From the NCBI GenBank assembly GCA_026120185.1, contig JANUWF010001101.1:1178001-1242000 (forward strand): DNA of 64,000 bases, in the 5' to 3' direction. Position 1 is the stretch's first letter; every line of letters starts with the position of its first letter. Position numbers and translations under genes: made by a program. The DNA is from Voacanga thouarsii. Taxonomy: Eukaryota > Streptophyta > Magnoliopsida > Gentianales > Apocynaceae. The notes under the pieces are model-generated. The model searched no databases. It was given only the letters and a program-made list of their open reading frames with translations, and was not told the DNA's origin. Shown in pieces: positions 20,959-32,544 of this stretch.

Positions 20959-23635
20959 TTACCCACATCCAAAATAATACAAGAAATCAAGTCCGTTAAC
21001 AACATCTTACCCACATTGAAACGGAAGCTTCACTAAACCTTTGTAACAGTGACTTTTTCAATCATGATGAAGTAGATCTAATAAATGAGTTAGAAGTAAT
21101 AGCTAACCCAACCCCAATCCGATTAGTTGAGTACATTACCGCTGCATTCTATAGGTGTAATGAAAATAGAGCAGAAAGGACGGTGGCAAAGAATGAAATT
21201 CATAAAAAGGAAAATGAAAATAGAGCTTCAAAATCGTAAGAAATTTGATTTGAGATTGAATTGGGAAAAGAGTTAAATTTTTGGGACAAGACACAGCAAC
21301 AAAGACGGTGGCAGAGTTTTGAAGGAAATGTCGAACATAGAGACAAACGAAACCCAGAGATGGCTTTTGAGAACTAAAGAATACAGAAACGATGCCCATG
21401 AGTTTTCATTGGAGAAGGAGATTTTCCTCAATCAATTAATAAAAAAGCTGACAGTCGCGCTTTTTATTTTAAGAAAATTTCAAAAGGGGAGCCCTTTCTT
21501 TTGTGACACTGTGAAAGTGTCATTATACATTACATTATCTATTTTGACATTTAAAAGTGTCATAATATTGTAAAATTTTAAACTAATTTATCAAAACTAC
21601 GTCGTTTTGTTATTACTATCATGACGCATATAAACGTAGCGTCATTATAGACAATATGTAATTACACTTTAGAAAAAGTGTCATTAAAAATATGTCACAA
21701 AAACCACTTTTTCTTGTAGTGAATTTTAACTTCGTTGTCTAAGTCCATTAAGCTTTAACAAATCTGAAATCAATGCAATGAAATTCCTAACATCGTTTTT
21801 CTTAAGTCAATTAAGAGAACTCGCATCAATAACCAATGATATTAAGTAATTAAATACCAAAGATGACAAAGAATTGATCAAATAACTAAATTAACACAAT
21901 ATCATGAATCCAAAATAATGCTGAATTACAATGAAAATATTAAATACATCATTGTTTAAGGAAAAGAAAACAAAGATAAAAGAAAGCACTCATAGACAAG
22001 CTTTTTTCTTCTCCCTTGAAGACCCTCTTGAACAATACTCCTTGATTTGGTGAATTCCTCCTTCAATGAGTGATTTTAATTTATACTCTTGAATCCACAT
22101 CTCTATATCTATATCTTCTCTTGTGTTTTCTCTTGCTTATATAGGCCTCTTGGATGCTAAATTTGTTTCTTGAGAGAGTTTGGCCGAGTAGGAATTAGAA
22201 ATTACCGAAATCTTTGAAAAATTTCCAAATTCATCACAGGATTTTGGCCTTCTAGAGTGGGCTTGGCGCTGGGCCACTTCGACCTACCTAGCACCAAGTA
22301 CAATCTGTTCTTCTTCTAGATTTTTGCTCTGTTTTCATTGGCCAAACATAATGGACCCGGCGCCTGGTCTACTTGCTAGGCCTGGCTCCGGGTCTGTTCT
22401 ATTTTCTTCTTGAAAGTTGCTCGATTTCCTCTGCTTGATCAAAATGGACTCGGTGCCGGGTCCCTTGGCTGGGCCTGGCGTCAGGTGCATTATGGAATTA
22501 TTCACTTTTTGCTCGAATTTAACTCAAATCTACACAAATTTACCAAAAATATTTTTACAATAAAAATGTCAAATAGGAAGAAATATGCCTAGTTATTACA
22601 ATAAATGTATCACAAAACAACCTCAAATAACTAGAAAAATAATGGTTAATTTAGCTCCTATCAAATATATTTTGTTTCAGCTAATTAATCTAAAAGATGC
22701 ATTAAAACCAATCTTCATATAAACCCCTATATTCTAAGTTATTTAAACTATAAAATTAGTCAATGAATCCATATTCTAGCAATCATCAACTAACTTTTAA
22801 CTACCTAAGTTCTTGACAATTAACCCATTTTTCAAGTAAGTTAAGAGATAACAAATATGAAATTAATTGATTGGAGTTATTATCAACCCCCTTTTCAAGC
22901 AAGTTAATAACAAAAAGAAATCAACCAACTCCGTAAGAAAAACAAGTAATCAAATCCCAAGATAAATAATGAATTAATAAAAAAGACTAAATTAACTTAA
23001 GAAATTACGAATCCCAAAAATAATGTCAAATTACAATGGAAACATTAATTACATCATTATTCTAGTAAAAGAAAGAATTCATAAACAAGCCCTCATTCTT
23101 CTTTCTGGAAACCTTCTTGAATAATACTCATTAAATAGTGAATCTCTCATCCTTTGAGTGATTGGAAGTTTATATCTTGGGATTCACTACTTTATCTTGT
23201 GTTTTTCATGTTTAAATAAGCTTTTTTGATGCTAAAATTCATTTCTTGAGAAGTTTTGGCCGAGTAGGATTCGAAAAATATCAAAATCCTTTGGAAGATA
23301 CAAAATTCGTACACAAAATTGCGTGTTCCAAACTGGACCTGGCGTCGGGTCCTTTCGACCCACCTGGTGCCAGGTGTAGTCTATTTTGCTCCTGAACTTG
23401 TGCTCTGTTTTCCAGATTGGACCTGGTACCTGGTGCATAGCCAGACTTGGCGCCAGGTACAAGCTGAAGATTTTCACTTTTTGCTCGAAATCCATTCAAG
23501 TTTGCACAAAGTTGTCCAAAACAGTTTCCACAAGCAAAATGTCAAATAGGGAGGAATATACCTAGTTATTACATCAAAATATCTCAAATTAGTCTCAAAT
23601 AACTAGAAAAATGGTGATGAATTTAGCCTCTATCA

Positions 23636-24989
23636 ATTTCCCCATACTTGAACTTTTGCTTGTCCTCAAGCAAAAACACTTAAGCCTAGAAAATCATCAA
23701 GAAAACTCATGATTTTTATCATTCCAAAATTTTAAAACATAACAAGGATTATAACTTCCCTTCAAACATTAGATAAAACTCTTTCCATTTATCAAACCCT
23801 TTGAAAACAATCAAAACTATGAAGCATTTGATAAGACATCACAAAACGCTTGAAGTTAAATTAATTAAGTTTATTCCTTAGTCTAAGAAAATTATTTCAC
23901 CATTCAAGCAAAAATATAGATAACACAAATCATACAAGTTGAACTATATAACAACTCAAGCATTATAAATCCAAACATTATACAACTAAAGTCATGATGT
24001 AAGAAAAACACTCCAATTTTTTCAATGACTTAGGGAATTGATAGCCTCAAGTGCATGGATTTCTCTTCACACACTGTATTAGCCCACTTTTAGTCATCGC
24101 TCATAATTTTTTTGTCAATATTTTTCCTCTCTTTTTCTTTTGGGAATTAATAGCCTCAAGAAAATAAATTTCTCTTCACTATCTGTATTAGCCCCTATAA
24201 ACAAGCAAAAAGTAATTTTCTCATCAATAATAATCAACTCATTGTTCTTAATTTTCAACTCACAATAAAAAATTTTTCACAGTCTTTCCACTAAAAGAAT
24301 TTTTTCTCTCACATTCCTTATCATAACTCAAAGATAAGCAAAGTTTAAACCTATAATACAAGAGTTAGCCAACGACTTTCCCCGCATTCATTATATCCTC
24401 CATATTCAAACTAGAGGAGTCAAATAATATTCAAACACTAATGCATAAACAAGATTAATCAAAATTCCCAAGTCTTAAAAATATCCTATCCAATAAATTA
24501 ATGTCATAAAAATCCACCAGCTGCCTGAAAAAACTCATATCTAAGTAAGAAAGAGAATTAAAACCTTGCTAAACAATGAAAACCTCAAAAAATTTGAAAA
24601 ATGTCACATAAAACGGATACGGAAAAATATGGAAAATATCTTTAATATCTAAACTCTTCCCCCCATACTTAAACGGGACATTGTCCTCATTGGCCAAAAA
24701 TAGAACAATAAAAGCAAAGCCAAGGAGAACAAAATAAATAAAGAGAAAGAATAGAGAAAAAAAAATACTTCCATTGCAAATTAGTTCCAACATGTGTAAA
24801 TCCACCACAAGGAGTAGTCATTAGAGAACTCACAAGGGTACCTAACTAAAAAAAAAAGAAAAATATAAATCTAGAAAAAGAAAGAAAATTAAAATAATGG
24901 AAAAAACAACTAGAACTAAGAAAGGTCATTAAAATTTTAAGTAAAAGAAATAAAAGAAAATTGAAAGAAAATAAAATAAAATACAAGTG
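23636..24989 (-). other. E1 polypurine tract and 3' non-coding tail
   Basis: The minus strand reads AAGTATGGGGAAAT directly before the 3' LTR, preceded by GCTTGAGGACAAGCAAAAG, a layout also seen at 61456-61490 and near 52410-52441. The rest of this 1.35-kb stretch is AT-rich with no supportable gene. A partly repeated block near 24033-24087 and 24142-24196 (GGGAATTRATAGCCTCAAG...) is a diverged direct duplication. The stretch near 24660 (GACATTGTCCTCATTGGCC) matches 50957-50985 of E2 in antisense, so the tail is shared by E1 and E2. Confidence 0.7.
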
Positions 24990-25015
24990 CAAGAGGAAAT
25001 CAAGAGTCCTCAGAC

Positions 25016-25046
<31 letters not shown>

Positions 25047-25440
25047 TGTCACCGGCAACTCTACTCATGGGATGTACCAGTGGATTGCTAGATCAAAGTT
25101 GCCAATTTTTGCTCGTGGACATCCTGACGGCTATGAAGGTCAGCAGTGGAGTCTTGTAGCTAGAAGAGGATGGTCATTTGTTTCTCCAGGTGGCCCTTCA
25201 CTCGTGCCTTAAAATCAGCATGAGAATGAGAATAGTGGCACGGGTGCGAGGTTGAATAGGCTGCTCCCCCAACTCCTTCTTATCAAGGGGAAGCTCCACC
25301 ATCCCTGGATGTTGAACTTCATAAGGCTTCTTCTAACTCCTCTCTCTCTCATCATAATAATAGCCACACTGAACTAAAGTTTGCTCAGTCACTAGGTCTC
25401 AGTTAGTAGTCGACTCAATTATCTCTCCATCTAATGTCAC

Positions 25441-27196
25441 TGTTAGTGTTGTTCCATAGAGGTAATCACTTGTACATTGTATATGACACATTTTATTTTA
25501 ATAAAAGACATTATTTATCTTGCAGTTTCTTTTGTTTACTTTAAGTAATATAACTCTTCAATAAAGTCCCTAGTACAACACTGTGTTAAGGAAATTATGA
25601 TAGAGATTATAATATGAGATTCCTACTGCACTGGATGGTGTTAGTACTTAAATAGTCCCTAATCATAGTATTAATGAGATAGGACATCATTAATGCGTTA
25701 AGACTAGCATGTGTTAGACTTTCTAATTTGATCAGGCGGTGGTTCTCATAACTGTGAGTATTGAGATACTTAAAGTTAATACATGGATGCTTGTTAATGG
25801 AACAAGTTCATTGGATGACCTAGCTTTGAGATAATCACATGGATAACTATTTAGTGCTAGTGCTATAATCTCAATATAGCAAACGTGCAAGTATCCTTAG
25901 ACTTGAGATCTTCAAGGTACTTTGTTTGCTGAGCATTGTACTTTGATTCCAATCTCCAGAGCTCGATCGAGGGCCGCCTATGGGATGGATATTGGGTACA
26001 TTGTGAGGTAAACGAAAGTAGTTGATAGGGTCAATAAAGGATTAACCACTCCTAATAGTAGGGGTGAATATCTCACGAGCACTTGTAGGAATTACTACTC
26101 GAGAAGTCCTTGGCCAAGGTGATTGTGTATTCGAAATAGTTCCAATTGATACATATCTAGAGTAGTAGGTTCCTGATACAAGTACTATTGTATTCGGGCC
26201 AGAATTAATTCTAGAGGGAGTTGGCACTAATTTCATACTCCAAACCGAATGAGATATTGTATGTTGAAATGAGTTAATTGCACTGAAGTTTGTTATTGAA
26301 GGGTTCATGTCAAGCCACTTGACTTCCTGGACTCTTGGGTGGTCTTGATGTGTTGCTAGATACTACTCATGATATGGGAATATGGGTTCATTAATTGATG
26401 AATTAATAAATCAATCCTGATTAGATTTAATAGGATTAATTCTAATTAATTATGGATTATTAATTTCAAAGACATTTGGATTAATTCATGTTCGCTACCA
26501 ATTGATCGGGAAACTTAATAGGTCACACACAATTGAGTATTATATATTCAAGATGTTATTTGATAACATAGTGGGGTTAATTGAGAGAAAGAGAAGTTGT
26601 TGTGGATAAATTATAATTAGTTATAATTTGTGGTCCAAGTTGTAATTGTGAGAATTTGATATTTCTAATTACAATTAAGGAATTCTAATAGGATTAGAAT
26701 TCTCAGTTTTGGAAGGGTTTTTCATGTGACATGTATTATGAGTTACACAAAACCCTAGATGTGAAATTAACACATGAAAATAGGAGCCACAAAACAAACG
26801 TCTTTTTCTTCTTCTTCTTCTTCTTCTTCTTCTTCTTCTTCTTCTTCTTCTTCTTCTCTCTCTCTCTCTCATTTTGCTGAAAACGAAAACAGCCCTAGTT
26901 GCCATCTTTTTCTGCAAGTATAGGAAATCTTTGTGCTTGAGTATTCCTCTGTGTGGATTATTGTGATTATAGTGGTTAGACGTCCAACTCTTGTGGAGTT
27001 TGCATAAGAGGATTGCTGGATCGCTTATCGACTTGAAGATGATCAATTTTGTTCTTCGGGCGATCAAACAAAGGTAAAAAGGCTGTTACCTTTATTGTCT
27101 TTATGTCTTGTTTTTCATATATAGGCGGGTCCTGGGAGGGTATCTCGTTTTATTTTCCGCTGCACCGTATAGGATACGAGCCTGAGATACCTAACA
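25441..27196 (+). mobile_element. LTR C: copia solo LTR (1,756 bp) in the E1 ORF
   Basis: It runs from TGTTAGTGTTG to GATACCTAACA. The flanks are GTCAC and CTCAC, a 5-bp TSD with one change. It aligns along its length with the LTRs of Copia-2, and no primer site or internal region follows. The opposite strand carries the family's antisense frame (26042-26308). Confidence 0.88.
26805..26872. repeat. (TTC)n/(CT)n microsatellite in LTR C
   Basis: About 17 TTC units are followed by a CT run. The Copia-2 LTRs have only a short TTCTTC stretch at the same place (about 29360), so it has expanded here. The antisense poly-Arg frame over it is a by-product. Confidence 0.93.
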
Positions 27197-27978
27197 CTCA
27201 CTTCAAAGTTCCGTAGGATATGCATAATAACCAAGGGGAATTTGAGCACTTTGGCTGATATACCAGAGTAAATAACCTCTCTTATAGACTGAATAATAAT
27301 AGAGGCAAGGGGAATAAGCTCATTCCTCATCAACTTATCAAGAATGTAAATATTAAGGACCCTAGACTCATTGAAGCCACTAGCTTTAGGGTAAACATTA
27401 AAAGAGAAAATGTAGACTAGGGCACGCAATTAAGCCTCAAGATCATTATTGGAGTAGTAGCGATATTACTTTATTTGTCCCATCCTTCACATATACAAAC
27501 TAGTCCTAATGACACTCATATCCTAGGTAGGCTTAGAAATAATCTTTTAGTTATTATGGTCCACAGCTATCCATGGTCCTTCATTTGGTACTCCCAAAAT
27601 TCTAACTAATCTAACCCTATCAAACTCAAGGGGTACCGCTTTGACTATAGTAGAAATAACCCGAAGGTTGTTTTTCTTTTTATCCTGTATATTGGCATAA
27701 AACTCTCTAACTCGCATAGGACAATAAGCTCATGTTAGAATGTATGCCCTCTTAGACTAGATTTCTAGTGTATTTTTTACTTGTATTAATCAAAGTATTT
27801 TTCTCAGAATTTGTTTGTGAAATTTTCTTTATATTTGTGCACGATTTTATTGGAAAAGACCCACTGTGTTTAAGTAGATGGTTCATGTGAATGGAGGTCT
27901 TTCACTAGTAAAGTATAGATCATAGGATACTTAACACATAAACTATTATTCTTAATTGGATGATGAGAATGGGAATCT

Positions 27979-29736
27979 TGTTAGTGTTATGCCCTAGAGG
28001 CAATTATTTGTACATTGTATATGACACATTTTATTTTAATAAAAGGTATTATTAATCTGACAGTTTCTTTTGTCTACTTTTAAGTAATATAACTATTTGA
28101 TAAAGTCCCTAGTACAACACTGTGTTAAGAAAATCATGATAGAGATTATGATATGAGATTCTTACTACACTGTATAGTATTAGTAATTAAATAATTCCTA
28201 GTCATAGTATTAATGAGACAGGATATCATTAATGCGTGAAGACTAGCAAGTGTTTGACTTCCTGATTTGATCAGGCGGTGGTTCTCATATCCGTGAGTAT
28301 TGAGACACTCAAAGTTAACACATAGATGCTTGTTAATGGAACAAGTTCATTGGATGACCTAGCTATGAGATAATCACATGGATAACTATTTAGTACCAGT
28401 AATATAATCTCAATATAGCAAACATGCAAGTATCCTTAGACTTGAGATCTCCAAGTTACTTTGTTTGCTGAGCATTGTACTTTGATTCCAATCTCTGGAG
28501 CTTGATCGAGGGCCGCCTATGGGATGGATATTAGGTACATTGTGAGGTAAGTGAAAGTAGTTGAGATGGTCAACAAAGGATTCATCACTCCTAATAGTAG
28601 GGGCAAATATCTCACGGCCACTTGTAGGAATTACTACTTGAGAAGTCTTTGGCCAAGGCAATTGTGTATTGGAAATAGTTCTAATTGAAACACATCTAGA
28701 GTAGTGGGTTCCTGGTACAAGTACTATTATATTCGGGCCAGAATTAATATATATTCTAGAGGCAGTTGGCACTAATTTTGTACTCCAAATTGAATGAAAT
28801 ATTGTATGGTGAAAGGAGTTAATTACACTGTAGTTTGTTATTGAAGGGTTCATGTCAAGCTACTTGACTTCATGGACTCTTAGGCGGTCATGATGTGTTG
28901 CTAGATACCGCTAATGATTTGGGATATGGGTTTATTATTTGATGAATTAAGAAACCAATTCTGATTAGAATTAATAGGATTGATTTTAATTAATTATGGA
29001 TTATTAATCTCAAAGACGTTTGGATTAATTCATATTCACCACCAATTGACTGGGAAACCTAATAGTTCACACACAGTAGAGAATTATATACTCAAGGTGT
29101 TATTTGATAACATAGTGGGGTTAATTGAGAGAAAGAGAAGTTGTTGTGGACAAATTATAATTAGTTATAATTTGTGGTCCAAATTGTAATTGTGAGAACT
29201 TGATGTTTTGAATTACAATTAGAGAATTCTAACTATTTTAGAGTTCTCAGTTAGAGTAATTTTCTAGCAGATTTCATGTAATATATAGAGTATATATACA
29301 AGAAATTCCTAGCTGGATAACTAACGAAAATACTCCAAAAAACTAGGGCAACAAAATGACTTCTCCTTCTTCTCTCTTTTCTCATTTTTCTAAAAAATAA
29401 GAATAAACCCTAGCCGCCTTGAGTGTTTCTGCTAGCACAAAAAATCTTGGTGCTTGAGTGTATCCTCTATGTAGATTTCTCTTAGAGATAATCATATACT
29501 GTGATTATAGTGGTTAGACATTTAACTCTCGTGGTGATTTGATCAAGAGGATTGCTGTATTGTGCCTCGACTTGAAGAAGGAAATTTTTGTTTTTCACAT
29601 GATCAAAGAAAGGTAAAAAGCTGTTACCTTTGTTATCTTTATGTCTTGTTTTCTACACATATGTGGATCTTGGGATGGTATCTCGTTCTTATTCTTCCAC
29701 TGCGCTATATATGATATGCGTGTGAGATACCCAACA
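27979..29736 (+). repeat. 5' LTR of Copia-2
   Basis: It carries the longest version of the family's antisense frame, 28410-28853 on the minus strand (147 aa, starting MNPSITNYSVINSFHHT). The 3' end GAGATACCCAACA is followed directly by the primer site. Confidence 0.93.
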
Positions 29737-29750
29737 GTGGTATTAGAGCC
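29737..29750 (+). other. Primer binding site of Copia-2
   Basis: GTGGTATTAGAGCC directly follows the LTR, as in Copia-1, and is near-complementary to initiator tRNA-Met. Confidence 0.88.
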
Positions 29751-31654
29751 ATGCTATGTGTGGGTTGCCGACATTGTTTTTGGCTTGAAAAGTTATTTTC
29801 ATGAATTCGTGTTTGTCTTTGTTCGCTGTGAAAATTATTTTCACTTGAGTTGAAATCGTTTCGAGCATTGTGGGTTGGGTCCGTAGAACAATATGATTGT
29901 GTAATAGTTACAACATATTTCGAAAGATGCTTTCTTTTTATGCTGAAAGTTTTCTGCAGAAAAATATTTTTTTTCTTGAATATGATTGTTGCCTTCTGTT
30001 TCATCCTAATTTTCTATTTTGGTTTTGTTTAAACTAACAAATTGGTTGTTGTTTTAAGCTTCAAAACAAAAAATACTGCTGAGAATTGTTTTCACTAAAA
30101 ATTTGCAGAAAAGGAAGGTACTAGAAACTGTTTCTAGAAAATTTTCTGAAATTCGTCGCCTCTTCCCAACTACAGCCGGCGTCGGCTCCAGCCTCCCAAC
30201 CGGCGCCGGTTGTGTGTTGTTTCGCAAAGTCCAAAAATCGTTTATGGAGAAAAATTTTTCCTTAAAACCATATCGCAGCCGGCACCGGCTCTGGCTTCAA
30301 AATTGGCGCCGATTTTGCTCTATTTTGACGTTCCAGTATTAAAAAAAAAAAAAAGAGAGAGAGAGAATTTTGAAAGGGAAAAATCTCATATGATGAGAGG
30401 CAGTAAAATAAAATTTTCTTTCAAGGGGCACTGCCCCCTTAACCCCCGTATGCTGACTAGCCAGCGGGACCGTTGTTTTTGCTGCCAGAGACGGGACCTA
30501 AAAGTATTTTCTCAAAATTAGTTTTGAAACAAACAATTCTATTTTTCAAAATAATTAATGTATTTTTCTAAAATATTGATTTTAGAATTTGTTTTATTTT
30601 TTCAAAATAGTGATTTTGGAATAATAAAAATTATATGTTTATTTTGTTTAAGCATAATTAATGGCATGGTGGATGGTTATGGACTAAAACCAATTATATC
30701 TATTCATGCATTTTATAGTTTTGGTTTTTCATGAAATAGGGTTGCGTGTCTTGCCTTCTCTAGAATTTTTGTGTAATTGTATTCTCATCTAACTCCCCTC
30801 GAATGTAACTCGAGGTTTTCTCTCTTTAGAAAATTATGTAATTAGTTTACATAGGTTAGATAGGAGTAGAATTATTCTATTTTGGAGATGGCAACCAAAA
30901 AAGGCGAGAAGGTAAGGCCTTCTACTTAAATTATGCATGAATATATAGGGTTAACTATATTAATTTCTTTTATGGCTCAAAGAAATTAATTTAGGGTAAA
31001 GTCTATAACTATACCACGTAATCGCTTTATTACCATGATTATCAATTATGTGATTTATTAATTTTTATGCATGTCATTTATTGAAATCACTAAAAGGAAT
31101 AAATCCCTCAATTAATATTAAATCTAATTCCTTCCATTAATATAATAAGAATGAGAGTCCTTTTTCGAGACCAGGTTGTTCGACAAACCGAAGCCTACTT
31201 GACATCGGGCATGTTCAAACTATAGAATTAAATTCATTTGGAATTAAATTCCTGATTAATGGGTCGGGTTTAACTAAATTCTTTATCTCGATTGGGCAAA
31301 CTCAAGTATAATGAAATTTAGAGAAAAAGTTAGGGTAGGCCAAAAGGCTTTAAGATTAAAAGCTATTAATTACCCAATAATTCGGTAATTACATACGATG
31401 TAATTGGTATTGGATACCTATCAATGAACTCAAGGGTGGCTTGTTGGGCAAACTCAAGGTTATTCTTGAAGAATTTGGATACCGGTCCACTAGGAAAGCT
31501 TCCAACGAGTTTTCTCGAATCAGTAGTGGGTGCTATTGGTTTGAATAAAATAGTGGAGTAAAAATACGATTAATTAAAGTCCTAATTATTTGCATATCAT
31601 ATGCATATACAAGTAGCTAATGCTCTCTATTTTTACATTTAGGACACTTGCATC
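29751..31654 (+). other. Leader of Copia-2 with a GC-rich palindrome cluster
   Basis: This 1.9-kb stretch has no supportable gene. At 30172-30318 it holds four GC-rich motifs in an otherwise AT-rich setting: AGCCGGCGTCGGCTCC, AACCGGCGCCGGTTG, CAGCCGGCACCGGCTCTGG and ATTGGCGCCGATTTTG. A poly-A and GA run lies at 30340-30365. From about 30780 it aligns with the Copia-1 leader in antisense. Short frames such as 30103-30342 run through the palindromes and are not convincing. Confidence 0.7.
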
Positions 31655-32470
31655 ATGTTGGCAAACTTAAACCTACGTAGCATCTTGAAAACCAATAAGT
31701 TAACCGAATCAAACAATCTCGACTGGTATAGAAATTTGAGAATCGTTCTCAAATCGAAAAAGTTTCTCTACATTCTAGATGCTCATATTCTGCCACCACC
31801 AGCTCAAGATGCTCATACTGATGAGCATGCTGTCCACAAAAGTCACAAAGAGGATAGTGATACAACAACATATATTATGCTGGCATCCATGACTCCTGAG
31901 TTATAAAAATAGCATGAGCATATGGATGCTCAATCGATTATACTACATCTTCGAGAGCTGTTTGATGCCTAAGCTAGAACTAAGAGAAATGAGATCTCGA
32001 AGCAACTATTCCGTTGCAAAATGGTAGAGGGTTCTTCTGTGGCCACTCATGGGCTAAAGATGCTGTGCTTAATTGAGAAGCTTGGATCTCTCGGGTTTGC
32101 AATGGATCATGATTTAAGTGTTGACTTAATTCTACAGTCTTTGCTTAATAGTTTCTCACAATTTGTGATTAACTATCAGATGAACAAGATTGAGTCCACC
32201 ATTCCTGAGTTGATCAATCTTCTTAAAAATGCGGAGTCCTCCATGAAGAAGGATTCTAATGTGGTTTTAATGGTAGAATCTTCTTTTAAGAAGAAAGTTC
32301 AAAAGAAGAAGAAGGCTCCCATGAAGCCCAAAAGTGGTGTGAAGAAGAATGACGCAGCTACCAAAGGCCCATGCAATCATTGTAGGAAGATGGCCCACTA
32401 GAGGTGCAACTGCAAAGCCTACTTAAAGACCATTAAGGATAAGAAGTAGAAGGAGAAGCTTACAAGCACT
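31655..32470 (+). pseudogene. Copia-2 Gag, with stops
   Basis: The first piece 31655-31906 begins MLANLNLRSILKTNKLTESN. A stop follows MTPEL, and the bridge to the second piece has further stops. The piece 32021-32401 carries LIEKLGSLGFAMDHDL, LLNSFSQFVINYQMNK, a Lys-rich stretch and the knuckle CNHCRKMAH, where a stop replaces the next Trp and the last Cys follows in RCNC. It is homologous to Copia-1 5308-6051. Confidence 0.85.
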
Positions 32471-32544
32471 TCTATTTTTTCACCAAGTATGTTTATGATT
32501 AAGATAAATACTGCATTTAGAAATAAGATATGGGTATTAGATAC

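Larger units (their letters stand above)
16851..21721 (-). mobile_element. CACTA (En/Spm) DNA transposon, 4.9 kb, non-autonomous
   Basis: It opens with CACTACTAAAAAAAGGG and closes with TTTTTCTTGTAGTG, the inverted ends typical of plant CACTA elements, and is flanked by the 3-bp TSD AAT (16848-16850 and 21722-21724). Sub-terminal regions (about 16868-17380 and 21500-21715) are dense in short direct and inverted units such as TGACGCT, AGCGTCAT and AGTGTCAT, the usual transposase binding layout. No full TNP2-type transposase is present. Coding traces on the minus strand lie at 17653-17979 and 20833-20958. The interior holds a repeated segment (18030-18310 and 19610-19860). Confidence 0.92.
11877..22663 (-). 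mobile_element. S1: Athila-like solo LTR in the E1 3' LTR, carrying nested insertions
   Basis: The ends are TGATGGGTAAATTTTGGG at 11877 and GCTCCTATCA at 22663; the TSD AATAT lies at 11872-11876 and 22664-22668. Its own sequence is 11877-11928, 16242-16850 and 21725-22663, about 1.6 kb. No primer site or coding sequence is present, so it is a solo LTR left by LTR-LTR recombination. A good TATA box (minus strand CTATATAAGC) lies near 22136-22147. GC-rich palindromes at 22255-22490 lie upstream of it. Confidence 0.88.
11459..23635 (-). repeat. 3' LTR of E1, split by nested S1
   Basis: The LTR consists of 11459-11876 and 22664-23635, about 1.39 kb, with solo LTR S1 between them. It matches the 5' LTR at 43694-45105. 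A TATA-like box lies near 23209-23222 (minus strand GCTTATTTAAAC). GC-rich palindromes of the GGACCTGGCGTCGGGTCC kind lie at 23335-23460, upstream of that box. Confidence 0.86.

Noticed and set aside
24846..25058. Frame starting with a run of Met, and the reverse acidic run
   Set aside because: It is one (CAT)n tract; the Met run is a shadow. The acidic side is part of the E1 ORF tail.
26675..27067. 130-aa frame with a long Arg run
   Set aside because: It is the antisense reading of the (TTC)n/(CT)n microsatellite in LTR C; no other support.
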